NCBI GenBank assembly: GCA_027625915.1
Contig: JANTQA010000008.1
Location: 9,470,501-9,534,500, forward strand
DNA: 64,000 bases
Source: Anaeramoeba flamelloides
Taxonomy: Eukaryota; Metamonada; Anaeramoebidae
Direction of reading: 5' to 3'
In this document: positions 46,439 to 59,106 of the stretch, one piece after another
Numbering within the stretch: position 1 is the stretch's first letter
Layout: every line of letters starts with the position of its first letter
The notes under the pieces: model-generated
What the model saw: only the letters and a program-made list of their open reading frames with translations
Told to the model about the DNA's origin: nothing
Databases searched by the model: none
Translations under genes and position numbers: made by a program

Positions 46439-48146
46439 TATTAGCATGAGGGCAAAAATTTGACAAAACAGAAATTTCAATATATAAAATAAGATATAAA
46501 CTCAAAAGGAAATTTAAAATTCTTGACTTTAAAAATTCATCTCATAAAAATTTCAGTTTACAAAAAAAAGATAATTAAAATATTAATTAGAAAAGATGCA
46601 TAATAAAATTATAGATATAAACCTCAACCAATTTTGCGGAAATTTTATAATATATTGTTCCTCATGGAAATATAACATTTTTTTTAAACATTATGAAATA
46701 TAAAAAGTATTCAAATAAACAGTTTTATGTTGTCAAGTACCATATAGTGCCAAGTTTTATTTTATTTATTTTTTTTATTGTAAAAAAGAAAAAGAAAATT
46801 GTTTTATAATTTTCTTAAAGTAAGGAAAAAAAAGTTAAAAATATAACATTATTTCAAATGGAAGAGTTCAATTTCCATATTAAAAATATGAAATTATCTT
46901 TTCTGTCTAAATAGATGTTCTAGTGTCTTTGATAAGAATAAAATATAAATATAATCTTATAATTTAGTAAAAAATAGTTAAATTTTGAAATAAATGTCGA
47001 AATCAAACCTTTTTTATCAGACTCTCGATTCATTGAAAAAATTCTGAATAATTTGTGAATTATTTTATTCAAATTAATAAAAAAAGGGAATAATAATCTT
47101 TGATATTATTCAAAATTAATACCTAGTGTTATTTAATGATCAAGACAATTATAACTCTTTATTGAATTTTCTTAAAAAAAATTAAAAATTAGGCGACTGT
47201 TACCAAGTACCCATAAGAGTTTTATAAAACCTAATGACACTCGTCAATATTTCAAAGAAATAGAAGGAAATCAAAGATTTTACTTAATACTTTTAGATTC
47301 TGGAAAACCTAAGTACTGTTTTTTTTTAATTCAAAAGAATGGATTAAGATCAGAGATTTTTTTTTATTATTTTAAAAATAAAAAAAAAACTAAATACTAA
47401 TTGAATAAAATAATTTCATCTTTTAAAAATGACAAAAAAAGAAAAATTATTGATTTTTAACCCATACTCACAATTAAAAATTTTTCATTTTTGATATTTG
47501 ATTTTTAATTTCTTTTCCAAATCTCAAAAGATTGAAAATAAAAAAAAATAATATTACAGTAAATAAACAACAAATATTTTGAATCCCTCATAAACATATA
47601 TTTATAATGTTTACAATTAATGATCTTTGTAAACTCCATTTAACTCAATGTGAACCAGCCAAAAATGAAAAATTCACTTTAATTTTTTAAGAATCAATCA
47701 AATTTACGATTGTTTAGAAATATAGGAAATAATAAAAATCGTATAAGAGTCGATAATCATAAAAGAAAAGCCTGAACAAACCATAAATTTCAAAAAAAAA
47801 AAAAATGTTAAAAAAAATTTTGGGCCCATTCATTGGAACGTCTCGTTCAAAATTCTCAATTTCTTTAGGAAATTAAAATTGTTGATAATAAGATTTATTA
47901 ATTATAAATGTATTTCTTGTAAAAGGACATACAAAGCCTCAATTTTCTTAATCTTAATTTGGAGTTTCAAATATATTTTTTTCAAATTTCCTTTAAAAAA
48001 TAAATAAAAAAAAAAAATAAAAAGCAAAAAAGCAGAAAAAAAATTCTACAAAATTAGAAAAAAAGATTTTGATCTAAAATTGAAATTTTAGTTTGAGAAG
48101 AATAATGAATTAAACTTATAGAATGTATTCTATTTCTTCAATAAAA

Positions 48147-48185
48147 CTGGGTCACTTTGACTGAAAAAGAGTTTATTTGAGAAAA
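48147..48185. repeat. Family V right-end fragment
   Basis: The sequence GGGTCACTTTGACTGAAAAA then GAGTTTATTTGA matches the right terminus of family V copies 1 and 2. The rest of the element is not recognisable. Confidence 0.5.
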
Positions 48186-48578
48186 ATTTATTCGAAAATG
48201 AAAAATAAAAAAAAATGAACAAAAACAAAAGAATAAATCAAAAAATTCGTTTTTTTCTATAATATTAAAGAATCAACTTTTATATTTTTCGATCAATAAA
48301 AACTTTTTTTTCTAATAAAGTTTCTTGATACTCTATATCTCATGTCATTTTTTTAAAAAAAAAATACCAACAATTTCCAGTTTTCAGAATTTTTTTACTA
48401 CTATTCGCTTTGAAAAAATTTTTTTTTTTAAATCTAACAATCAAAAAAAAAAATTTGTCTGTAATTTCTTTAAAAAAAAAAACCCTTTATTGTAATTTAC
48501 CATGAATCAACATTAAAAATAAATCTCTAAAAATATAAATAATTAATTTATTATAACTAAATATTAAAATACCAATAA

Positions 48579-49626
48579 TTAGTCGATATTTATAAAGGCA
48601 AGCATTAGATTATCCCTTAATGTTTCGTATTGGTTATAGTCTGGTAGTTCTAATTCAAGAATTGAAGGGTGAGGTATTGGCTTTCTTGAATTAGAAGAAG
48701 AGGGTATTATTGTGATTATTTTCTGCTTTGGGATAAAAACCTTTTCAAATATATTATTATTTGAATTGAATGTATAGTTATTAAAAGAGTTATTAAAGTT
48801 TTGGTTTTTGGGTTTATAAGAATTTTTTTGAATATTTCTTTCACAAAAATCACAGAAGAAAGTCGAAAAACGCATAAATCTTCGTAAGTCGTTTGGCGGA
48901 AGTTGGTCGAGGAATTTTCTAAAATATTCTATTGTGTTTGAATTTAATTTTTCCCATTCGTGGCTAAATTTCAGACACTTCCAAACAATATCAGAATCTA
49001 TGTACGTATGCTGAGAAAAAACTAGCATTAAATCAACAACTTTAAAGTCTTTAATTTCCTCTTCGATATTTATTGTATAGAACCCCTTTTTAATCCATTC
49101 CAATTCTTGTATCCGAGAGTCAATTAATATATATTTGATAATTTTTTTGACACATTTATTTTTATTTTTTTCGTTTATTATCGTGGTATCGTTATTATTT
49201 AAAAAGTTATCTAAAGTGATGCTTGTTTCTTGGCTATTAATGGTATTTGAGAGCAAGTTATGAAGTTTCAAAGCTGTTTGTGGATCGAATGCTTCCAAAT
49301 CATTAAAAATAGGTTTTTCATCATTTAATAAATATTTGAAAAAGCTTGGGGCCAAATTGGATGGACCAGATCGTCCTTCAAGTATTGCCTTTCCTATTAA
49401 CCTCCCAAATGATATAAACCTTTCGTCTTCATCCTCTTGATTGTTTTTGGATGATTTTGGTAAATAAATGTTATTATTACTATTGCAAGATTCAAATAAT
49501 CCAAATTGTGGACTAAAAATTACTTCAAAAAAAAAATTAAACATTTCAGTTTTCATTCTCCCATTATTACTATCTAATAAATCTTGGTTAATTTGGATAT
49601 CTATTTCATCATCATCATCACTGCTA

Positions 49627-49669
<43 letters not shown>

Positions 49670-52600
49670 ATTTGATAGAATTTTCTTTTTTAATTTGTTT
49701 ATTTTCATTTTGCATTTCAAATTCTTTATATTTAAGAAATTTATTTTTATTTATAAGAGATGAATTATTATTCATATTATTATTATTATTCATATTATTA
49801 TTATTTTCATTCCTTGTATTATTAATGGTTAATTTTTTTTTATTTTTGTTTATTAAATTACTTTTTTCTTCGATCATATTTTCTTCAATAAATATCACTC
49901 TTAAAGGTCTAAAAATTTCCTTTTTTAAGAATGAACTCGGCTTGAAAGCCCTGATCAGGGTATTTATTATTGTGGGGTTATTAAATTTTTTGGAAAAGGT
50001 TAAAACTATTGATTTGTTTGATTTAAATTTTTCTCTTATAAATTCAATTTTTAAATTAAATTTATTTATTTTTTGTTGATTTTCAATCGTTTTTTCATTG
50101 GTTTTGGAATCATAAATAACGGAAGTTGTAAAATAGGGATGTAATAGGGCCTTTTTAGCTGAAATTCTTTTTTGGGGGTCTTTATTTAAAAGTTTTACAA
50201 TTAAATCCCATAATTGATTTTCTCGTTCATTGTTGAAAAATTTATTTTTCGGAAGATCCTTTGGTGGCAATTCATTGAAATGTGCCTCATATAGCATGAT
50301 CCCCAATGACCACATATCTGACATTGTTGTCGATTTCTTTCCTTCGATGACCTCTGGCGAGATGTATCCCCGTGTTCCTTTAATTTCGGAGCCGGTTGAT
50401 GGTAAGGAACTTGTTTCTGTTAGGAATAAGGTATCCTTAGATATACCGAAATCGCAAATGACTGGCTTTAATTCGTTTTCCATCAAAATATTTTCTGGTT
50501 TCAAGTCCCGGTGCAATACGCCATGTTCGTGCAAATACTCGATCCCCTTTAAAATTAATCTAAACACTGTCAAGATCTTCCAATGGTGCGGCTTTGACTT
50601 TCTTAGCCATGATTTCATTGAGCCTATTTGATAATAGGGCATTAAAATGTAAGCTAGCAGCCTCGAATGGTCATAAAAGATCCCATTGATCTTCAAAATG
50701 AGGGGGTTTTCTAATCGTTTTAAAAACCTGACCTCCTTTTCAAAGGTTTTGATTGACTTTTCATCTGCAATCAAAAATTCCTTCAATACGACATATTCGC
50801 CGTTATATTTCATTAAAAATACACGATGCCTTCCACACCCGAGGACTTTGACTCTTTCGTAATCTGAAAATGTATGATTTAAAATCAATTCTTCAGAATT
50901 GAATTTCTGATTTACTCTTAAATGCTTATCCACTAAGGTTTCTGGGTGGTCGTTGGCTAGTTTTAATAACTTGGATTTAATTTGCTCTTGCTCTAACGTC
51001 TTTTGCGCAACATTTTCTTGGATAACATTAATTCGTTTTTTCACTCTTGAAATTTCGCCAGGATCAGCTTCTTTTAAAATTAATCTTTTCAAAGTGGCGT
51101 CCATGTCAATAATCTCTTCTTGCTTTTGCCTCTTTTGGATGTTAATATTTTTGATCATATTGTTCAATCTTTCGATTTCCAATCTCTGCCTTTCAATTGA
51201 TTCCAATTTTCTTAGCATGGAGGAATATCTTCTTTTGATTTCTAAGGTGTGGACCTGTTCCCGCAATGGCTTTTCTTGGGATATTGTCTCCAATAGCCTC
51301 TGCCCTTCAAATATAATATTTGAACTAACTCTTGACCCATTTTTAATTAATTCAGAGCTTTCGATTAATAATTTTTTTTCGTTTTTCAATGCATCAATAA
51401 ATTCAATCAAAATCCGATCAGTTCGAGACATCGTATGAGAAAATGTCTTTGAAATGGTTTTCCGCCATTTCCAATACCTTTCAATATTTTTTTCTAGCCC
51501 TAAATGGTTATATCTTGGATTTTTCTTTTGACTGATTAATTGGTTTTCAGGTTGTAGCATTATTTTTAATTCATTTTTGGTTTTTTCCAAATATTTGGAC
51601 CGATTGTTTTGTAAAAGAATTATTTTGTTGAGTTTATTAATTAACGGGATTAAGGCCCGCCTGCATTCTGATCTCAGTGTATTTCTCATTGGTAATAGGG
51701 ATTTTAGCCCTTCTCGGTTATTTTTATTAACTTCATTTTTGATTTTTTCTTGGATATCATTTATTTTCCCAAATAATGATTTTGGTAAATTAATTTCCTT
51801 GCCTATGGTTAATTCATTTATTTGCTTTTGAAAGGTATTTAAATTCAAATGCTCCTGCTGGACCCTTGTCGTTAATTGATCAATCGTAGTCATGAAATGC
51901 ATTTTGCTTCTGATCGTCGTGACGTTATTAATCAATCTCCCAATAGTGACAAATGGATTTTCAGATTCCTTGATCCCCTTTTCAAAATTTACCTGGAATG
52001 GGGAATCCAAGATGTGAGAGCCGTTAATTAGTACAGAGCAAAAATAAATACCTGGTTCGAATACTTCATAATTCGCAATAAATTCTCCATTGTTAGTACC
52101 ATCCGTAACTTTCGCCAGAATCTTCGTTGGGCCCTCTAATTCAACAAAAATGTTGATCGTCTGTGTTTGTGGAGAGGTGATCGTATGTGACGAGACAGTT
52201 TTCTTTGGATATCGATAGGGCTTCTTTTTGCCCAATTTACTTGTAATCACATTCCCAAATTTGTCTCGCGCAAAAATCGTAAATGAGCTCGGTTCTCCTA
52301 CCAACCCGCCTCTAATTCCTGGACCATCCGCCTTGCATAATGTTCGATCAGCCTGCCCGGGCTCAATGGTGGTAATAAACGGAGATCCTGATATGTTTTT
52401 TCCATTCAATTTGATTGTGGTTAAATATGAGCCCGAATATGTTGCTAAATATGAACAAGTATACGTTCCATTTTGTAAATCATCGACTTGTGCCTTAATA
52501 ATTTTTTTCTCCCCACACGTCAAAATTACTATAAAATTGTCCCCTCCTTTTTTAATTTTTCATTTTTGAAAAAATGTTTGTTATTTTTTTTATGTTTTAG

Positions 52601-55600
52601 TTTATTAGTTAATTGCACAAGCAGAAACATGATGTATCTATTTTTAGAGTTTTTTTGATAAAAATTCATTTTTCGACAATACTACTTAAGGAAGTGGCAA
52701 CACCATCACAACATACTTCAAGATTCAAGTATTTTGTTATTTATTGAACATTATATTTGTGCTTCTTAAGTTCAAACTCCGCAAAAAAAGTTTTTAAAAA
52801 ATTGAAAAATTTTATTTTTACTAATATTCACAATTAAATTTTGGAAATAAAATATTTAAAAAATGATAAAATTAAAAATGTGTAATAGGGTAAGCTATTT
52901 CCAAAAAAGTGGGGTATTTTTTTTTACATTTCATAAAAAATAATCTTTTTTAGTGGAGGTAATCATTAATCAACTATACCAAATTAAGTTTAATATTTAT
53001 ACCGGTTGAATCAACCACTTATGTATTTAATTCAAAGCATGTTCGTTGAAATAGTACCAAAAAATGAAAAAAAAAATAGCACTTTTTTTGGTTACAGCAA
53101 TGTACGACCAATTTCAATAAAAAACCAGAAATATGGAATGGGAAAAAATGATTTTTTAAACACGAAAACGCAGTTATATGTTTTTAATTATATTGTAAAT
53201 TTTGTTGAGATTATACAAGTTATGAAAATATTTTTTTCGATCAAAAAGAAAATAATAAACACCAATTCACACCCTAAAAAAATATCCTATAAAATCGAGA
53301 TCATAAATTTTAATAAATTTTATTTCTGCAATACAATACTAAGAAACAAATTGAATTATTATCAAGAATCTATAAATGGTGGTCAATTATTTTATATATT
53401 AAAATCCTTTTTTGAAGAATGGTTTACATACATATATTTTAAAATAAATTTGCCCCACATTTTTGGAAATAGCTTATTTTATTTCCTCAATTTTTTTTTG
53501 TTTTGTTGGGGAGAATTACTAAATGGTAATAGATCGGATAAATTATTTCTAATTGTAATATTGATTTTAGTAAATTAAAAAATTATCTCTTCATCTGAGT
53601 ATTTCAATTCCTATAAATCCAACTATTTAAAACTTATATTAAATAAGTTAGTGTTTTTTGATTTTTAAATTTTGGTACTTTTGCAAGATAAACCAGAATA
53701 CAGACTTCCATTAAATTTTGATCTATATACAGTTTAAAAAACTTTAATAATGAAATTTGTTAAAATATTATTCATTTTTATCTCTGAATTTCACCTATAT
53801 TTGATAAATAATTTTTTTTTCGCTTCATTAATTATATAAACAATTTCATGGAATAACTTCATGAACAATTCAATTGAAAAAACTTGAGGAATTATTACAG
53901 TAATAGAAGTTTTTAGCGCACATTATAATAAAATTACACATAAGGTACAAAAAATCAAAATAAGGCTCAAAAAAAAAAAAACAATAACACACAAAATAAA
54001 AAGATTGGTAATTGTAATGCACAATCTTTTTTTTTTTTTTCATCTCAAACAATAAATCTAAAAAAAAATTATGTTACATCTTAATATCATAATTGTGTAG
54101 TAAAAAAAAAAATTGTACCTTATTGGATTAATTAGAGTGTGTGTTAAAAAGTGCTAGGGGTGTATTGAGTAATAAGTGTAAATCACACTTTAGTTACCCT
54201 CGCACTTAAATTTCCTTTCAAAAGTTTAAGTGTGAAATCATTAGATTTTATTGTTATTGATTATTGAAAATAATTTTAAACTATCTTAGTTTCAAATTGA
54301 ATCATTAAGATTTATTTCTTTTAATTTGTTTTGATAAATTAATCTATCATTTTCCATAGAAAGAATATAACCCATAAAAAAGGATCAATATTTTCTATTT
54401 GTTTCCTTATTTTTATATTTTAAACATAAAGTACAAAATTTATTTACATTTTTTTTATTATTACATCGTAATATTGATTTCAGTAATTAGTAAATATTCC
54501 TAAATTTTAGGTTTGTTGAAATTGATGCGTAAAATTAAGTATTTTTGATTTTTAAATAAATAATTTTTGATTTTCTATTTTTGAAATATTTTTATGGAGC
54601 GCCATCGAGTGCCGTCAAGTAAAATGGTGTGCCGTAGAGTGCCTAGGTTTTCTATAATTTCAGAAATAAAAAACCTAACGGCAGTTTTCTTGATTTTTTT
54701 TTTTTTTATCTGTAAAATCAATCGATTTTCGTTAGGTTTTTTTACTTTTTGAAATAAACCGAAAATTTATTAAAATTTTCTGTTTATTTCAAAAAGTAAA
54801 AAAAAACCTAGAGCACTTCACAAATAAAATAGAAAACTCAAAAAAACCTAACGAAAATTTATTGATTTCCCAAATAAACAGAAAGCTCAAGAAAACCTAA
54901 CGATATTTCCAACAAAAACTTGAGAAATTGTGAGAGTAGTAATTTTAAATTATTGATGAGAAAAGTGAAAAAAGGGTGTAAATGTATTGCCATAAAGGAT
55001 TAATTTGGGTTTCTAATGATTCTATAAAAAATCAAGATTATTTTAATTTTCTTTTGGATGAATAATCCTTTTTTTTCTTTCTTGAATTTTCAGAAAAAAT
55101 GAAATTTTGATTTGAGCTTTTAAAACAAAATAAGAATTTTTAAAAGGATTGTTATTGAATAAGATTACTTACCAACCGATTTTCTTTGCCCAGAAAAATA
55201 GTAAGCATGAATAATAAACATTCCTTGTGTGCCACTGACAGCACCCATTAAACCTTCCCCAAAGGCTGTACATTTTGTAGGATCTGTAACGTCTGGCATT
55301 AATTTTTTCAAATGAGACAATATTGCCTTTGTTCCACTTGAAATGATTTTTCTTGGGATTTTTAGTCTTGGGTTATCTTTCAGATTTAATAAATTTAATT
55401 GTGTTAAATTTCCAAGTGAAGATGGAATTGTTATTAATTCGTTGCTACTTAAATTTAATTTCTTTGGTAGGTGTTTTTTAGAAATTTTTGGAAACAAAAG
55501 GTAAGAGGGCTCATGAAATTAGAATAAGGTGTTAGTGTTGCAAAAAGAAAAACAAGAAAAACGAAAATTCTAAAAGATCTTGAAGAAAATTGATTACTTT

Positions 55601-56737
55601 TAAATTGTTTAATTGGGAAACCTCTTGTGGTAATTTTGTTAATTGGTTTCTCGACAAATAAAAGATCTCCAATTTTGTTAATCTTTCAATTTCTGCGGGA
55701 ATTTTTTCGATAATATTATCTGAAAGATCGATATTCTTGATTTGTGTCAAAAAACAAACACATTTTGGAAATTTGGTGAATTTGTTTCCACTGAGGCCTA
55801 ATACCTTTTTGGTTTTGAAGTTATGAGAAAGGTTTTTATTTTTGATTATTGGTTTTGAACAATGAAAGGAAAAATACAAGATTTCACATCAAGAGAAACG
55901 GAAAGAAAAGAAAATGAAAAAGAAAAAGAAAATGAAAATGAAAAAGAAAATGAAAAAGAAGATGAAAATGAAAAGGTTAGTTCATATTAAGAAATAAAAA
56001 GACAAAACAAAAAGGAAAAAAACACGAACGATTAGATTTGATAAATCTTGAAATGATCCTGGCAAGTTTTTGATTTGATTTTTATCTAAAAATAATTTTT
56101 TTAATTTTTTTAAATTTTGGATTTGTTGTGGGATAAATTCAATTTGGTTAGATCCTAAGTACAATTTCTTTAAATTTGGTAGTGATGTTATTTCAATTGG
56201 GAAGTTTTTAATTTTGTTATTATTCAGGTTCAGTTTATACAGCCTTGAAAGCTTTTCAAAGGATTGTGGAAGTGAGGCAAGGAAATTGAAAGATAAAGAA
56301 AGTTTTGACAAATTCTTTAGGAATCCAAACGATGAAGGTAATTCAGTGAGTTTGTTTTCATCTACAATGAGATTTTCCAAGCTTTTTAAATTGCAAAATT
56401 CGTTTGGGATCTTTATCAATTGATTCTCTTGAAGTGATATTTCTCTAATCGAGGACAAATTACCGATTTCATCTGGTAGTGTCTTTAGTTTGTTGTGTGC
56501 TACGAACAGTTCTTCCAAGTTTGCAAGCATCCCGATTTCTTTTGGGATCGTTGTTAACTCGTTGTTATTCAAATACAGAATCTCTAACTCACTTAATTTG
56601 CCAATCACCTTTGGTAAATGCGTGATGCGTTTCCCATTGAAATGCAGTTCAGCCCACGATTGCCTGTATGCTTCCGAAATTTCATTTTGAACAGACTCAC
56701 TTGAGAGATCAATTTCAAAAGTTAGCCCATTACTCAT
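48579..56737 (-). CDS. LRR-filamin-coiled coil-protein kinase-HECT chimera, four exons
   Basis: Minus-strand exons 56737-56030, 55804-55598, 55461-55173 and 52546-48579 join in phases 0, 0 and 1 to give about 1,723 residues. Order: 14 leucine-rich repeats of ~23 residues (27-345); a filamin/Ig repeat split by the 2.6-kb intron (365-456, DPTKCTAFGEG to KNISGSPF); a second filamin repeat (468-590); a long coiled coil (614-950); a TKL/Ser-Thr-like kinase (962-1205) with VVLKEF, HRDLKPEN, CDFGISK and SPE; then HECT (~1270-1723) with RPLRVIFIEEN, FGLFE, RLIGKAILEGR and a C-lobe ending HPSILELELPDY. Filamin plus HECT is known from AREL1-type ubiquitin ligases; the LRR and inserted kinase are extra. 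The position of the catalytic Cys (HTCF in the family) reads Ser 1696 (codon 48665-48663). An Asn-rich insert interrupts the HECT N-lobe. The kinase glycine loop is GCGRHRV, with its last Gly replaced. Confidence 0.9.
52891..53476. mobile_element. Family N element, copy 5 (best preserved)
   Basis: 586 bp from TAAGCTATTTCCAAAAAAGT to CACATTTTTGGAAATAGCTTA, with terminal inverted repeats of about 20 bp and TA at both extremes. It carries a plus-strand frame from about 53006 ([39 protein letters not shown]) that closely resembles the frame of copy 2. The product has no recognised domain. Confidence 0.85.
54595..54910. repeat. Foldback hairpin element, family H copy
   Basis: Starts with GAGTGCCGTCAAGT and GTGCCGTAGAGTGCCTAGG, then a large palindrome turning at about 54770 (CCGAAAATTTATTAAAATTT). 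Arms include GTTAGGTTTTTTTACTTTTT and AAAAAGTAAAAAAAAACCTA. Inner words match 32120-32440. Confidence 0.75.
55905..55978. repeat. Purine-only hexamer repeat in an LRR-gene intron
   Basis: The plus strand is almost purely purine, built of GAAAAT/GAAAAA/GAAGAT hexamers for about 70 bp. It lies in the 225-bp intron 56029-55805, so the transcript carries a pyrimidine-rich tract there. Confidence 0.7.
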
Positions 56738-57107
56738 TCAAAAAATTGGAAAAAAAAAAAAACTAAAAAACAGATAGTTGCAAAGAAGTTTAAAAAATGA
56801 AATAAAATGTTTGATAATAGTCTTGAGGACAAAGTGTCTTGACTATACAAGAAGAATTCAGTTTTTTTCAAAACAAAAGGGACATTTACTTCATTTTAGT
56901 AAACTGGTATGTAAAATCTAAAAGGGACTAAATTTATACTGATTTTTATTTTACAATTCATCAGAATCTGTCATTTAGGATAATTAGGTTACACAATATT
57001 TGCTTGAAAAAAGGATGAAATAAATACATCAATAATTTCGATGTTTTTCATGAAATCTTTGTTGATTTTTGAAAAATTGGAAAATCTCAAATAGAAATGA
57101 AAATTTA

Positions 57108-57972
57108 CCATTGTGAAAAAAATTTGGGTCATTAAAAAAAATTTGGTTCAGTCAAAAATTTGATTTCGTTTTTTAAATAGTAAATATTAGCAAAATGGTT
57201 TTTGATCAAAGTAAAATTTTATGAACAAATCTTACATTTAAGAAAGCCCAAAGTCATTATCAATAATAATTTTCAAAGACAATATTATCTTGTTGCATTT
57301 TAACCTTTTGGAATTACTGTGGAACTCTAAAAATACAAAAATTTATTTTTAATTGTAAACTTTACTAAAAATGTTGATTTTTTTTATTAGATTACATTCC
57401 AAGATCAAGTTAATCATTGTTTGGGAAGATCAAAAATTAATAAGTGTTTTAAATTAAGGTTTGTCTATGGGGATTTAAAGAATTTAAATGGTTTCTGAAA
57501 TCTTGATATTTCGGTATTTTGAAGTTTTGATTGTAAACATTAGTGGAAAACAACCTCTTTCAAAAAAACAGCTTTTTGGGAAGATTTTATTATTCAATTT
57601 GATTTAAAAGGATATTTAAGATTAACTGTGATAAATTTGCGTTCATTAACAATGATAAATATCTTATTAGATTAATAGATTTTAATATTTCCTATTAAAT
57701 AGTTCTCTAATTTTTAGTAAAGTTGCAATTAAAAATCCATTTTTGTATTTTTAGAGTTCCACAGTAATTCCAAAAGGTTAAAATGCAACAAGATAATATT
57801 GTCTTTGAAAATTATTATTGATAATGACTTTGGGCTTTCTTAAATGTAAGATTTGTTCATAAAATTTTACTTTGATCAAAAACCATTTTGCTAATATTTA
57901 CTATTTAAAAAACGAAATCAAATTTTTGACTGAACCAATTTTTTTTAATGAACCAAATTTTTTTCACAATGG
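57108..57972. mobile_element. Long-TIR element, family T copy 2 (865 bp, TTA flanks)
   Basis: Nearly identical to 18415-19277 over its full length and in the same orientation, with ~260-bp inverted arms (CCATTGTGAAAAAAATTTGG ... its complement) and TTA on both sides (57105-57107, 57973-57975). The close match of two copies 38 kb apart implies recent mobility. Confidence 0.85.
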
Positions 57973-58242
57973 TTATTAGCTTTTATTGTTAGATCCACAA
58001 AAAAGTTTTAAACTTTTTGCCTTCCTTTCAATTTTTTATATTTTAAAAGTCAACTCTTAAAACAAGTTTGTTTCCTATAAAAGTCTTATTGTCCACCAAT
58101 TTGAAAACAAACTTGATATAGATACAAATAAAATTCAATCTTCAAAGGTTTTAAAAAAATGATACAAAAAGAAAAAAAAGTAACCAAACTTTTAAATAGC
58201 TTTTGTAAATTTATCAGTATTATTCAATATTTTTTGGTGTAA

Positions 58243-58466
58243 TTACTATTTGTTGAAAAATAAATAGAACAAAATTTTCATTCAGCTTTCCAAAAAAAGA
58301 TTTTCAGAGTCTTGTTGCATTTCGTTTTTTCAATTCGTTAAGACAACACCAATTATTAATTTCTCTTTTTGAGAATTAGGGACTTTGTTGTTTTAATGTC
58401 AAGGAATGTGTTTTTTTCGGAAAGCTAAATGAAAATTTTGATCTTTTTATTTTGCAATTAACAGTA
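58243..58466. repeat. MITE family S copy 3
   Basis: Left arm TTACTATTTGTTGAAAAATA then AAAATTTTCATTCAGCTTTCC; right arm GGAAAGCTAAATGAAAATTTTGATC then TTTTGCAATTAACAGTAAA. Confidence 0.6.
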
Positions 58467-59106
58467 AATCAAAATAAGGAACAATACACCAATTTTTATC
58501 TATTCTTGCTTTTTTCTCTTTAAAATCAGTTATTGATTAAAATATCAACTTAAAATACTATTTTCTAAATCAGTTAAGATAGTAACAACATTACAAAACA
58601 CCCCTGGAATTCAAATAGGCGAATATTTTATTTAAAAATGTATTTTTGCAATTAAATTCTAGATTCTCCAAAAATTTTAAAAGATGAATCTTTCAAAACT
58701 TTTATTTTAATAATATCTACCATTAAATATCATGAGAAAATAATATTAAAAAAATATAAATAAAGGTAATTTTCAAGAATTTATTTTTAATTGTTTTTGG
58801 AGAGATTATTTTTTTCAAGATATAATACTAAATAATATTCTATTTAAAATTCTGAATTTATTTATATTAGACTAATTAATTATTTAAATCTAATTTTATC
58901 ATCAAATATTTTCCAAATTCGACTAATCCCCAATTAAAAATTTTTATCACACAACAAAATTCGATTTGTGAAAAAAAAAAATTATTTAATAAATTATATG
59001 AAGATTTACCAAATTAGAACCATTTAATAATTGAGATCTTAACACTTGTTTATAAATTATAACACTCACAAAACAAAAAAATAAATAATTATCAATACTA
59101 ATAAAT

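Larger units (their letters stand above)
44704..48578. other. Intergenic with family N copy and repeat fragments
   Basis: Separates the uS10 start from the HECT-protein stop, both minus strand. It holds family N copy 4 (45851-46438), degenerate H-type words near 47190-47390 and a family V end fragment (about 48147-48185). Extremely AT-rich with no exon recognised. Confidence 0.6.
52547..55172 (-). other. 2.6-kb intron inside the first filamin repeat
   Basis: Donor G|GTAAGT and acceptor AAAAAAG|GA join ...GQRKSVG to GDNFIVILTCG, restoring one continuous filamin fold. The intron contains family N copy 5 (52891-53476) and an H hairpin (54595-54910). Confidence 0.8.

Noticed and set aside
49468-50079. 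Plus-strand leucine-rich frame
   Set aside because: Antisense of the asparagine-rich insert in the HECT region (AAT runs read as ATT/TTA).
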